Of a stretch of 64,000 nt of DNA, positions 10,500 to 20,807 are shown piece after piece. The DNA comes from Tulasnella sp. 424. Lineage: Eukaryota; Basidiomycota; Agaricomycetes; Cantharellales; Tulasnellaceae. The stretch spans positions 1 to 64,000 of the forward strand of contig WSUB01000197.1 in NCBI GenBank assembly GCA_019633425.1, in the 5' to 3' direction. Made by a program: the position numbers and the translations under genes. Each line of letters starts with the position of its first letter. Position 1 is the stretch's first letter. Under the pieces are notes generated by a model, which was given only the letters and a program-made list of their open reading frames with translations, searched no databases and was not told where the DNA came from.

Positions 10500-11810
10500 T
10501 GGTAGGTTGAAAAGGGAGAACCGTCCCTTAAGTTTGCGAGAGCAGCATACTTGAGGCAATTGAGCTCCGCTAGGGTCGCACGTCTTGCTAAGGTGATCGA
10601 CGAGACCTTCAATGGTGGTACGTGTGTTCTCTGTTGAGTAAAGTGGGACGCTTAGAATTACAAGCAGAAGAAACTAGCGGAAGGAAAACCGACCTTTGAG
10701 GTATTGAACTAAGGAATGAGTAAATTGTCCATAGTATCCATCTTTGTAGGTGTTGGACCAGGCAACTTGATTTCTTTGGGTAGCAGATATTTGGACCTGG
10801 GCATTAGCGAGGTTAGCTGCTGGATACCCAACCTAGGATAATAACCAACCATTGGGATTGAGATTCTGATACGAGAAGCTTTGTCAACCTTAACTTTGTT
10901 TCCTTTGACGCCATAAGTGTAAGGAAGGCCTTTAAGATTGATGCATCAGCCAACGTCGAAGTAAAAGAGAGCAGGGGCAGCGTACCAAGAGAGCCTCCAC
11001 TGCAACACGCCTAGGGCTTCTGTCAGCACGTGCACGTATGATTATAACGTAAAGACTAGACCTACGTCAAAGATAGCCTAGAGAAGACCTGTTAGCTCAT
11101 CACAAGAAGTGAGGCAAGAAGACACCGCTTACCGTGACAGATCTCGATGGGTCCAGGTATCGAGCGTCGCAGAACCAAGACCGGAGTTCCTGCAGTTTGT
11201 CAAAGTATGTAAGTAAATGGTGAGATTTCCGTCCTCCTTGGGGCTATACATACTGTCACGTAGATTCTTCGGCCATCTCCAGCGAGTATGGTTTGGAAAT
11301 CGCAGTCATCTCCACTATCACCACCCATCATGTTTACTTCAGTGTACTCGCCGTGACCTCCAACTATTATTTGGCTGGTAAGCATTGTTGTGGGGATTTT
11401 ATGCTATGCTTGGAAACAGGCTTACAGAAAAAGAGGATCTTCGCGTCTCGCTCAGCGGTACGCATAATCCTTTGAAGTGTAATCCGCTTTCATGGATCGT
11501 TAGAATTACTGAAGGCGTCCATCAGTATAGTTAACTCACTATCGAGTCTCTATCTGTGTTTGCCTTTGGAATTACTTTTTTGACTCCAGTGGAGTCGGTG
11601 AAATCGACGTCAAAGTCGTTAAGGAGGGTAAAATCGACGGAATTCCCTTCATGACGATCTGCAAAGAAAGTGAGAGGCGCTGTTATAGACGCAGTGTACT
11701 GAGTAATTTCGTTACTCACAGTCGAAATGGCGAAGGAGAAGTGCGAAGTCGAACTTGGTTCCCCGGAGTTCCAGGGGATAATGGTGTTCAGCATGATGCA
11801 TCCCGGCATA
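10500..11810 (-). pseudogene. Possible decayed caspase-like (peptidase C14) gene
   Basis: On the minus strand, coding-like islands are scattered in different frames. Near 11380-11260 there is QIIVGGHGEYTEV followed by an IxVT turn, reminiscent of the strand and catalytic His-Gly of caspase-like proteins. Near 10800-10690 there is VQISATQRNQVAWS followed by GQFTHSLVQYLK, resembling the small-subunit part where GVFTxALL is usual, then a TIEGLVDHL segment. No cysteine box of the DCCHSG type was found between them, and I could not build a continuous spliced frame. This is therefore reported as a tentative relic; an unrelated unknown multi-exon gene is equally possible. Confidence 0.22.
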
Positions 11811-13109
11811 CGATAAACTAGTCTGGATAGAAATTAACGTTAGAGTTAGATTTTATGAGCGATAGTGGGGAATCACGCACAATAACGATATGGGTCACAT
11901 GGCCTAAGAAGCGGGGAGGGGCGTTAATGCGGAACAATCTATGAAGCAATGCTCCAACCCTTACCAGTTTGAAGAGGAAGTTTCTTGAAGATTTTGGAAA
12001 AGGTTGAACCAACTACCGGTAGCTGGCTATCGAATTTTTTAAAGTCGTCGCCCGTCACCCGTTAGCGCTGTTATCTATCCTCGGTATTGGAGGGCTCACC
12101 AAAGGCGACGTTTTCCCTCTACAAGGCCATCTGAGACCTGCTCAGAGAAGCGCTCCAGAGCGCGAATCAAGGGTGTGCCGGACTTCTTCATGTTGTCTGT
12201 GGTTGGTGCTGAGAGCCGCTGTGTGAAAGCAAGCGACGCTGTCGATTGCCGGGGGCGGCGCTGTTGAAGGACTCGCCTTGAAAAGCTCGAGTCGTCGAGC
12301 GGTCTTTATGTCTCTCTATATAGCGTATCGAATTTTAACCGAGTATTTCGTCGCGCATTTCCCCTGATCCCGCGCCTTGCAACTTCTAAAACAGACGAGC
12401 AACGATTCAGAGAAGTTCCATGAGTTCAAGTTTCTTTCGGATGTTGTTGAGGTATTGATCGGTGGTCTCCATCACAAAGAGCGTTGTGGAAGCAGAAGGC
12501 GGAGCATGGATCCCTACGCTGGGCGCTACGACATTCCTAAGAAAGCTGCAAGCCACAGTGGCGTCCACAGCAGTGGAGCAGATGCCAAACCTTGTACCTC
12601 TGGCATGAGGAAAGTATGAGAAATTCAAGATAATAGAAGGAGAGTAAAGAGGAGGGCGGCACCTCATCACAACTATGGAATGGTGACCAGCATGGCGATG
12701 GGCGGAACTACAGCCCCACGCGCAGACCGTGCGCGCGCCCGCGCCACCGAACTGCCACAACGAGAGGCACGTTGTCTCGGGCACGTTCCGTAGAGGACAT
12801 TTTGAGAATATCACGGGGAGGCGCTTACTCGATCTGGCAACTGATACTCCAGAACGGGAAACTAAGTCGGGGCAGCGAAGTACAAAACGGTGCCAAGAAC
12901 GCGGTCCGAGTCGAGCTGCGAATAAGATTCGGACAAATTGCGTCATTGTCATTTCCTTAGCGAGTTTGAGCGGCTCGCTGTCCCAGTGGGGCTGTGGTTG
13001 AGTGACTTTCGCTAAGCGCCGTTATCTCCGTGCACGTGGATTTCCTCGCCACGCCCCTTCGTGATCCCAATCCACTGGCGCGCCATAATTTAGATTCTCT
13101 CGACGCATC
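11811..13109. other. Gene-poor stretch
   Basis: A 181-codon minus-strand frame (12407-12952) and overlapping plus-strand frames (12377-12619, 12729-13001) are present, but none has a domain, consistent composition or splice context I can support. I see no repeat structure here. It may contain 5' sequence of unrecognised small genes. Confidence 0.4.
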
Positions 13110-13433
13110 ATGAAGAAATCTCTACCTATTTACCATGGAAACCACAGTATTCTCCTAGGCGACGACGACGAACCTATAGAGCTTGCGACATTCAAGACGT
13201 GTGATTTTTGTGGATTTCTTACCCTGTGGCTTAGAGGCTATGCCACCCACCCGGCGAGGACAGCATGGCGGCGCACTTCTAGAATCGCGCGTACCACGCC
13301 TTTCCCAGAATGGAGCGCTGTGAGGGCTCGTGAGGGAACTTTCCATGAGCTAAAACCCCTCAGCACCGAAGCAGCACGCGCAGCTGGCCACCAGACTGGT
13401 AAGCTTGGTTTCCTTCACAAAAACACGCAGTAG
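13110..13433 (+). CDS. Hypothetical small protein (107 aa)
   Basis: A single open frame beginning MKKSLPIYHGNHSILL, with an acidic patch (GDDDEPIE) and one CDFC pair near residues 31-34, ending HKNTQ. It is not recognised. The start is preceded by a pyrimidine/A-rich leader (GACGCATC), but there is no independent evidence of expression. It could equally be the first exon of a longer decayed gene, since a further coding-like stretch with a CHNC pair lies at 13507-13695 in the plus strand. Confidence 0.25.
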   Translation: MKKSLPIYHGNHSILLGDDDEPIELATFKTCDFCGFLTLWLRGYATHPARTAWRRTSRIARTTPFPEWSAVRAREGTFHELKPLSTEAARAAGHQTGKLGFLHKNTQ

Positions 13434-14129
13434 CCCTAGGATTTGAAGGAAGAACAGAAAATTTCTCCCTGTTTCAGTATGCGGAAAGGGTTGAGAGGTC
13501 GTAGCTTTGCTATCTCGTCAGCCACCACCAAGTCGGTTAGCGAGTGTGTTTGCCAATAAACTACCCAAACGGGTGCAATGCTTGATGTTCGAGTCCGAAA
13601 TAAGCAAAGCAGATCTAGAAGCGTGCCATAATTGCCGTCGCTCTTTTGATGCCATTTCCTTCCCCCGGCAACCTCAGACATCAGCGCCGGGATGATTTAA
13701 GGAGAAGGCACTTTCTATCGTTAAGAGATGATCGCCCCCGCAAAGGATACGGAGGAGTGATGTGAATTATACTTTGAAGGGATTTCGGGCTAGCGGGCGC
13801 TTGAAGGCGTACAGAACAAATGCGTAAACGGTTCTGTTTGCCCCTGCAACTCCCCTGGGATGGAATTTGTTCCCGATCAGGTTTCCTTTCCCACGATCAG
13901 CGAATGAAGAAAATACTATTTGAACATTATGAATGTTCCGTAAACGCGGATTTATTTGTCGCTCGTATGTCTCGCGGACTCCTCTTTATTCTCAACCACC
14001 CATGCCTTGGTCAACCGAATGTTGATGCTTTTTGGCTCGATAATCCCAGAATGTCATCATTTGTACAAGTACAGGTCGTAAGCGAGAATCGTGGAACGTA
14101 AAGAAACACATGAACTATATAGTATAAGT
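13434..14129. other. Intergenic, nothing firm
   Basis: Short plus-strand frames at 13507-13695 and 13820-14101 are without recognisable domain. The right end (from about 14085) is the 3' flank of BTB copy 3 and is shared with the flank of copy 2. Confidence 0.4.
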
Positions 14130-15140
14130 TTATGGACAGCCGCCAAACGGTGTTGTTTCATCGTTGAGGGTAAAGGAAGCTGCTAGAACTTGGAGAAGCT
14201 CCTTTCGCAGTGTACCGTTCTCCGCGACAAAATTCCGGCGGCAAGTATCAGGACAGAGGTGACTCAGGGTATGAAGCTGAGCCCTTTTGTCCAATTCCTC
14301 CAAGGGGTGCATCAGCAACTCCTTCCAACGCAGTGGGTCGTCTTGAGTGCTCCATAGCTTGCCCTTCATACCGCGATTGCAGTACGCGCATTGACGAGTT
14401 CCTGCACCGGTGGCGTTTTCCCATCGTACGAATGCTTTCTTCATGACCTCTGCCTGTAATGCTGCACGTCCTTGATGAACTCGGACTTGATCGCGATGCG
14501 AAAGCCGGCCGAGCGCGCCTGATTCAATCGTGTCCGCGTTGTTCCATTCCATGGTGGCCAGCGAGTAGAATGCCAATGGAAGGAAGGTCGGGAGACAGCT
14601 GAATCGACACGATTCGATGACTTCTACTGCAGTGAGGGGATCCTTGTAGACCGACAAATCTTGCCCTCCCCCAGAGACTGTAGGCAGGATTTTCGCCAGG
14701 CGCTTCCCAGCTAGAGTGCAAACGTCTTCTACTCCGTATTTCTGTGCTATCTGGATTAGCTTCAGAAGGCCTCTCCAGTCCACGCTTGGATAGCTAAGAC
14801 ACGTTCGAGGGAACATGAAGTCCAGGAGGAGAGCGAAGTCGCTGGCCTGATCCTGAAGTTGAACAACTGGAACTCCGTCGAGAAACAGTTGCTTTGAGTT
14901 GCTTTCGTCCATGTTGTCGGGTTGCTTTGGCTGCGGGAGTCCAAGCATATCCTTAATGACAGCACTTCTCCTTGTAAGGATTCCTTGGAACAGACGGAAG
15001 GCGGTTGATTCGACGGTAAAAATGAAGTTTCCATCTTCATAGTAGTGGGTAGAGTGTCGCTGGTACTCGGTTTCTCCTATGACAACAACTTCGTGGTCGG
15101 TCGTCGAGGAATTTAAGTTGTTGGTCCTTTCGTCTGTCAT
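14130..15140 (-). CDS. BTB/POZ-domain protein (copy 3)
   Basis: A 336-aa intact BTB protein starting MTDERTNNLN. It has the BTB strand THYYEDGNFIFTV, helix FRLFQGILTRRSAVI, the DGVPVVQLQDQ box and a PRTC turn, followed by a helical C-terminal half. Two cysteine pairs are present, CAYC (in GTRQCAYCNRG) and C-x3-C (in LCPDTCRRNF), separated by an HPLEEL segment that is near-invariant in the family, and the protein ends PFGGCP. It is the full-length twin of copy 2. Its role is unknown; fungal BTB expansions are generally assumed to be adaptors or transcription co-factors. Confidence 0.85.
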   Translation of the reverse strand: MTDERTNNLNSSTTDHEVVVIGETEYQRHSTHYYEDGNFIFTVESTAFRLFQGILTRRSAVIKDMLGLPQPKQPDNMDESNSKQLFLDGVPVVQLQDQASDFALLLDFMFPRTCLSYPSVDWRGLLKLIQIAQKYGVEDVCTLAGKRLAKILPTVSGGGQDLSVYKDPLTAVEVIESCRFSCLPTFLPLAFYSLATMEWNNADTIESGALGRLSHRDQVRVHQGRAALQAEVMKKAFVRWENATGAGTRQCAYCNRGMKGKLWSTQDDPLRWKELLMHPLEELDKRAQLHTLSHLCPDTCRRNFVAENGTLRKELLQVLAASFTLNDETTPFGGCP

Positions 15141-16198
15141 TCTCTAAATCTCGCAATCGACAGAGAGTCAGGACGGACGCGCAAAATTCGAGCTATACAT
15201 TACAACGTACCTCTGCTGTGTGGTTGCTGGATTCTGGTTGACAAATGGATAGGGGCAGTTTGCCGATGGACTGAACAAAGTTTCGCGCCAACGGCCATCA
15301 CGTGAGGGGAGGTAAACGGCCATCCAGCAAATTAGTACGAGCCTACGCTTTTGGTCAACATTGTCAGTATTAACTCGACTTTTGTTGCGGCAGGTTCTCA
15401 AGAACGCGGTCGCGAGTGGATAAGCCCGCTGAATTTCGGGGTTGGTGATGCTGTGGACCGAAGCCCCGTGACGGGAACTCCTACCCAAGCAGACTCCTCT
15501 CGTGCCGTGTGATTGGATCACCAGCGTAGACGTAAGTCGCGTGACTTGTGTGAGTGACTCGCTTAGAATACCTGGTCTCGTAGGATATCTTAGTTAGTCA
15601 CCAATACAAATTCAGTGGCGGTAAGATCTTATAAGACGGTTGATAGCCCCCGTGCACGACATACTGATATTACTACAGCGAATAGATTCGACGAACGCGT
15701 ACAGGCTCACAAACCCTGGCCTCCTTCATCTCTCATCTTCTCGCTGTGCCTCGGTATGTCTTATTAGTTGGTTAGTAACGGTCCCTTTCGGTACGGAAGC
15801 AGAAGTGTCAGCGAGGTGGCAGACGGATTCGGTATAGGAGACCGTGGGACTGACGCCTCGTCGTCACAAAGTAGGTCCCTTACATAACTATGGTGCTCTT
15901 GTTAATTACTTTTGCAGTGACGGAAGGCAGGAGATCCAGCGTCGTGACGTCATCGCCGGAAACCCGTTGTTCGGATTTCTAGCATAGTCCCTGTACGGTT
16001 CGCAACCATCGCACGGGTCTGATCATATGACTCAGCCAAGGGTCCTCCATCTCTCAACCTCACTCATTCGATATTAGGTGAGTAAAGCAAAGCTCGCGAT
16101 CGTACTTGGCCACTACATTGCGGTTCTCTGGATGGGCCTTCCGAAGTTTGGAGTAGGTCACTGATGCAACGTCGCATTGACTGGGATTAGCCGAAACA
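15141..16198. promoter_or_regulatory. Divergent upstream region of BTB copies 3 and 4
   Basis: About 1.06 kb with no gene. The left part up to about 16000 is duplicated sequence shared with 8.99-9.78 kb. A CRE-like TGACGTCA is at 15945-15952. The last 200 bp are unique to BTB copy 4. Confidence 0.5.
15945..15952. promoter_or_regulatory. CRE-like palindrome TGACGTCA
   Basis: A perfect octamer, duplicated from or to 9722-9729, about 250 bp upstream of the plus-strand BTB copy 4 and 800 bp upstream of copy 3. Retention between diverged copies hints at constraint but does not prove it. Confidence 0.35.
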
Positions 16199-17224
16199 AT
16201 GTACTCGGATTCAGATCCGAAGGAAGTACCGCCAGGCTGGAAAGATCCTCGGGCTACCGTAACTATTGGAGGAGCACAATATTACAAAGACTCTGATCAC
16301 TGGTACGACGACGGCAACATTGTCCTTCTTGTTCAGGACACCGCCTTCCGCCTCTTTCAAGGTATCCTCATCAAGCGCAGTCAAGTGATGAAGGATATGC
16401 TCGGCCTTCCCCAACCACCTGCCCCGATCGAGGCAAAGGAGAGCGTTCCCAACCAACAACCGACATTCGAGGGAGTTCCTGTTGTGACGCTCCATGATAA
16501 GGCCAGACACTTCACGCTTCTCCTAGATGCCATGCTTCCAAAGGATTGCACGAAACTCCCTATTTCAGAAGACCTGGGGTCGGACGGCCTCATGGGACTT
16601 ACGCAAGTTGCCAAAAAATATGAAGTTGATGATGCCGCGGCTCGTGCAGTCACCGTCCTTGAAAAAATTCTACCGACGGTGGAGCGACCGGAAGATACGT
16701 CCTACACATCACGGGGCGAGTATTGGAACATACGGAGATATGTCTCCATTATCAACTGGGCACGCATCTGCGGGCTTCCTCAATTCCTGCCCATGCCCTT
16801 TTACCAATTGGCAACGCACGAATGGAAGGATACAGACTCTTTCAACGTAAAAGCCTTTCAGAAGCTCTCGCACCAGGATCAGCTGAGAATCCATATCGGC
16901 CGAACGAGGTTGCAGGCCTTAATCATCGATGTCGGAGTTCAGGGGTTGGGGAGAAACTGCGGCGGACGTTACGGATGTGGGATGACACGAGATGGACCAA
17001 TTTGGAAGGCTGGAAGTCGGGAGGAGAGATGCAGTAATCTGCTACTCCATCCCTTGGAGGAGTTAAAACGTAGAAAGATCGGGGATCTTGTTTCCGGTCT
17101 TTGTGAATCCTGTTCCACGGCCGTTACTGCTTGGAATCAAAGGGTAGAAGATCAGGTTCTCCGCGGTCTTGGCTCCTGTTTTACTATGGGTGACGAACAG
17201 TCCGAGTTTGGAGGATGTCCTTGA
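16199..17224 (+). CDS. BTB/POZ-domain protein (copy 4, subtype D)
   Basis: A 341-aa intact member starting MYSDSDPKEVPPGW. It contains the BTB strand DHWYDDGNIVLLV, helix FRLFQGILIKRSQVM, the DGVPVV-like box (here EGVPVVTLHDK) and the PKDC turn. The cysteine pairs are C-x5-C (NCGGRYGCG) and CESC near the end, and it terminates EFGGCP like copy 3. Its last 60 nt and 3' flank recur at 27189-27400, and its flank alone at 22750-22860. That marks this gene as the first member of the D-A-B-C-LIP5 unit repeated through the array. Confidence 0.85.
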   Translation: MYSDSDPKEVPPGWKDPRATVTIGGAQYYKDSDHWYDDGNIVLLVQDTAFRLFQGILIKRSQVMKDMLGLPQPPAPIEAKESVPNQQPTFEGVPVVTLHDKARHFTLLLDAMLPKDCTKLPISEDLGSDGLMGLTQVAKKYEVDDAAARAVTVLEKILPTVERPEDTSYTSRGEYWNIRRYVSIINWARICGLPQFLPMPFYQLATHEWKDTDSFNVKAFQKLSHQDQLRIHIGRTRLQALIIDVGVQGLGRNCGGRYGCGMTRDGPIWKAGSREERCSNLLLHPLEELKRRKIGDLVSGLCESCSTAVTAWNQRVEDQVLRGLGSCFTMGDEQSEFGGCP

Positions 17225-19128
17225 GTAGCCACTACGTACTTTTAGTTGTATCATGCGCTTTGTTACTGTATTCATTCGTCAGATTGATGTCCGGTGAGGG
17301 GAAGGACGGGTGAAGATACAGCATCGGTCAGACGGTGTCACTCTAGCCCTGTTATGTTATAACTCGAGAAGAGAGTATATATATTTGTAGAATACACAAG
17401 GCCAGACCTCCGCTTCGCTCCGGTCTCGAGGACGGAATCAGAGGAGGCCGGATCGTGGCACGAGCAAGGCTCCAATTAGGATTCCACAGTACATTGGATT
17501 CTTAGGTGTGTTCTCTTCAGGGAGTGAAAAGACGTGAGGATTAGCCGGGCGCAGGATAGACAGAAAGCCGCATCGCTCATAAACAGACGGAGCTGAAGGC
17601 AGGGAATATGAGCAAGTGGAAAGATACGCACATCACTAAGCGTGGGCAGAGGTCAAAGCGATGGTTGATGGTTTCAGGGAGATCGGAAACACCCAGCCTC
17701 ATTATGAGACCAAAGGTCAAAGCACCAAGAAGGTGGAGGACATAGATGATCGTGAATGAGAGAGGCATAGGCTAAAGATAGGAGGACAGTTGCTAGGTTG
17801 GTCAGGTACATGAGCAAATCGTCGCTAAGGTAACTAGTCGATCCATTTCCTTTACTATTTGCAGCAGGGACATCCGCCGCGCGAGAGCTTCGCGATAACA
17901 AACGCGACCGTTCCGTCGGGCGACTTGAAGCGTAGACCCTCAAATCAGCTTAGACCGACGTTTGTATGGCGAGTTGAGTGTAAGTGGTGTAACGGATGTG
18001 CCATGTAGGGCGGTTAGTCGAAGGATCGAGAGTAGAGACCCGCTCCACAGAGAAACGGCTCAGGTTGCCAACGAGAATGAGAGAGGACATGGAAAATCAT
18101 AAGCAAGGAGTGTGGTGGAAAGGGAGGGGTCAAGGGGGTGGAAAGTATGAACACACGCAGTTATCAACCAGGAGGGAAGGTCAAAGACCGAGGGATCGAG
18201 GGATCCGAAGTGAGTGGAAATACAGGGGTAAAGCGATCCAAGCGCACAGAGGTCAAAGCAGCGAAAGCCAAAAAGACGGAACAAAGGAATAAGAGGTTCC
18301 TGGAAGCAAAAGGTCAAAGCAAGCAAGATCAGGTAGGGGAAAAAATGGTCGCTAGGTGGGTTAAGTAAGCAAATGGTCGTCAAGGTAAGTCGGGGAAATG
18401 CTTTACTATATGGGTGATATTTAGGATTGCAGATCGTTTGTATCCATATCAAGATTCGATTTTGGCTATGAACAACTTTCAGAAAGTCATTCTGGATTGG
18501 CTCTGGGAACCCCCGCGAACCCGTGGCTGTACCAATATGTTGTACATGAGACCTCAGGATTGAGGCGGTGGGCGCTAAACCCAATCAAGAGACTGGATTC
18601 GTTTCATACGCGCATTTGTGACCCCTGCTAGAGCATTACGTGATCCCAGAGCTGGAAACGAAGGTTGAAGGCCAGCGACAAGATCAGTTCAAGCACGCCG
18701 GGCCAGCTTTTTCTCCTAAGGTAGACTAATAGCAAATACCCATGGCAGGCGTGGGTGTGTTGTTCTGCCAGATTGTGCGCTTCCACATTCCGACTAACCT
18801 GCGCATGAAAAAATTTCTCTGTGTTCGGGTACAATGGAATGTAAGCGCTCTAAGAGAGGGAGTTGAAAGATAGCGCCTAGTACGAGTCGAGTACACGAGG
18901 TGCGAGAAAGGAGCCACTTGTGTCAGCGCTAGCGTGCGGAGTGCACGTGCATGCTTCCGTGTAGTCTTATCCATCCATCTTCCCCTTCGCCACTGATACC
19001 TCACGACAATCCAGGTCTGTAACAAGAAGCTATCAACACTGCTAGCTTACGAATGTCGAACTCACGTGTTTGATATGTCGACTTGCATCTTCAGGCAGCT
19101 CACCAAACCCACGCGGACGCAAGGATCA
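17225..19128. other. Long spacer between BTB copies 4 and 5
   Basis: 1.9 kb without a supportable gene. The segment 17225-17400 and the last 600 bp are shared with the spacers at 22.75-23.64 and 27.19-28.01 kb. The middle (about 17400-18400) is unique to this unit and purine-rich near 18000-18370, giving artefactual frames on both strands. The recurring word AGGTCAAAG (17650, 17715, 18178, 18250, 18309) is a dispersed short motif of unknown meaning. The 5' UTR intron of copy 5 lies at the right end. Confidence 0.5.
18924..18952 (+). promoter_or_regulatory. Conserved element upstream of subtype-A BTB genes
   Basis: CAGCGCTAGCGTGCGGA followed by GTGCACGTGC. The same pair occurs at about 27806-27834 upstream of copy 9, and a decayed version at about 23260 upstream of copy 7. 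It contains a palindromic CACGTG E-box. Position is about 180-205 bp upstream of the ATG in each case. Confidence 0.45.
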
Positions 19129-20154
19129 ATGGATCGCAACCCAACGGTCGCCATTCGAAACCCAGAGAATCAGACACCTCCCAAAGTAGCTTACAAACCA
19201 CACACAACACATTGGTACCCAGATGGAAATCTCATAGTTATTGTGGAGAACACCGCCTTCCGTGTCTTTCAGAGCTTCCTAACAAGACGGAGCGGGATCA
19301 TGAAATCGGCTCTGGCCGTTACCCAGCCGCAGCGGTCGAATAACACGGAGTCACCAATACGCGTTTGGAGAGATAAAATCGACGGCATCTCTGTCGTCGA
19401 GTTGGATGACAGTGCCATAGACTTTGGCCTTCTCCTGGACGTTGTTTTTCCCCAAACCTGCGCGACCGGTATCATCTCCACCCAGACCGAGTGGGACAGG
19501 CTCCTTGGCCTTGCTCGAGTTGCGCAGAAGTATGGAATTGCCGACGTGGTATCCGAGGTTATTGAAGTTCTAGAGAAGGTTCTGCCGACTCTCAAGCGGC
19601 CTCACGGGACTTGGAGCACAGTCGACGCCGTCCGTATCATTCATTGGGCGCGACACTGCGGGTTCCATCAGTTTCTACCCATGGCATTTTACTATTTGGC
19701 CACGGGAGAATGGGAGTTCGACAAGGTGGACTGGCAGGCCATGGAGTCGCTGTCCCTTCGAGACCGGCTGCGGGCCCAGCAAGGGCTGGCGAAACTGCAA
19801 GCAACAGTCGTTAGACTGGCCCTCTCACGCTGGGAAAACTATCCCATTGGAGGCTCCAAGCCAGGAACGTCGTGCCCGGATTGGCACTTGGAGTGTTGGA
19901 CGGGATACGGGGGGAAGATTTGGCCAACCAGTGATAACGGCACGAGGTGGACGAATCTCCTTATGCATCCTTTGGAGGAACTGCAGATGAGGGCGGACGG
20001 CAAAGTGGCCAAGCTCAGCAATATCTGCGCACCCTGCCGAAAAGCCTTCGTCGCAGCCAATAAACAAACGATGACCAACATTTTCAAGGAGCTTGCAACG
20101 TTTTTTACGCTGGAAGACGAGCGCGTCCCATTCGGGGCTAGCCAGGCGCCCTAA
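19129..20154 (+). CDS. BTB/POZ-domain protein (copy 5, subtype A, unit 1)
   Basis: A 341-aa intact BTB protein. The start MDRNPT at 19129 is chosen because all three A copies (19129, 23643, 28013) have an equivalent M-(D/N)-(R/H)-N start just after what looks like a 5' UTR intron end (TTCAG or TTAAAG, then GCAGC). Features: strand THWYPDGNLIVIV, helix FRVFQSFLTRRSGIM, a DG-x-x-VV-LDD box and PQTC turn, then HWARHCGFHQFLPMAFYYL in the C-terminal helical half. The cysteine pairs are C-x6-C (SCPDWHLEC) and CAPC, with LLMHPLEEL between them. It ends PFGASQAP, resembling the PFGGCP tail of other copies. Confidence 0.85.
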   Translation: MDRNPTVAIRNPENQTPPKVAYKPHTTHWYPDGNLIVIVENTAFRVFQSFLTRRSGIMKSALAVTQPQRSNNTESPIRVWRDKIDGISVVELDDSAIDFGLLLDVVFPQTCATGIISTQTEWDRLLGLARVAQKYGIADVVSEVIEVLEKVLPTLKRPHGTWSTVDAVRIIHWARHCGFHQFLPMAFYYLATGEWEFDKVDWQAMESLSLRDRLRAQQGLAKLQATVVRLALSRWENYPIGGSKPGTSCPDWHLECWTGYGGKIWPTSDNGTRWTNLLMHPLEELQMRADGKVAKLSNICAPCRKAFVAANKQTMTNIFKELATFFTLEDERVPFGASQAP

Positions 20155-20807
20155 GCAAGCTGAGCGTAGGAGTGAATTGGAAGTGATGGCAGCTATCTAC
20201 TTTAATATAAAGGATCTTTGAAAACACATGTAATGTTGTTGATGAGGTGCATTCCTTGCAGCTCAGATGTCAAACGCGTTTGAGCTGAGCCGACGGTTCG
20301 ACGCACCACACTCACGATTCTTACACTTTCCTCCACCCCTAGACAGCTCAAGGTGCTACGACACGTTCACCTTAACGGCTTACCTGATCATATAGCGAGA
20401 CGCGCTATCCTCTAAAGTTTACTTGGGTTTAGGTTTAAAATAGTACTTTTTACACACACTCTTGGCTCGATGAAAAAGAACAAGTCCATCCGGAAGCCTC
20501 CCAAAACCTGAAATATACTAGGTACTGCGCCAAGTACAATCTTCGTCTCGTCGAGAAGGAACCTCGAATCACGCGTGAGGCGTAGGAAGATCCACGAGAT
20601 TGCCACAAAACACGTGGACTGCGCGTGTACGATCCGTCTCATACATTTGCCGGCAGCGACGAGTTGTCGGCGGTTACGTCCATTGCTCTTAACAAGGAGT
20701 AATCCAGAGCCCAGGTTAGTGGGGAGTTGACTGTCCATTGGAGATTCAAACTCCGAAACGTTGCCCTACTGGAGCCTCACAAGCAGTTCCGCTATCAGTA
20801 AATACAA
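20155..20807. other. Spacer between A and B genes of unit 1
   Basis: No gene visible. Sequence corresponds to 29061-29697 in unit 3 (shared GATTGCCACAAAA/ACGTTGCCACAAAA, CAGCGACGAGT), whereas unit 2 has lost most of it (24663-24864). It must hold the promoter of copy 6. Confidence 0.5.

Larger units (their letters stand above)
14085..16000. repeat. Segmental duplication, right copy (pairs with 8010-9780)
   Basis: This block carries BTB copy 3 and its upstream region, collinear with the left copy and in the same orientation, about 6.1 kb away. The coding part here is the complete one: the left copy lacks about 80 nt of the 3' coding region. Confidence 0.8.

Noticed and set aside
17396..17460. 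Hairpin-rich CCAGACCTCCGCTTCGCTCC region as a small RNA gene
   Set aside because: A short imperfect stem only, absent from the collinear spacers of units 2 and 3, with no further support.
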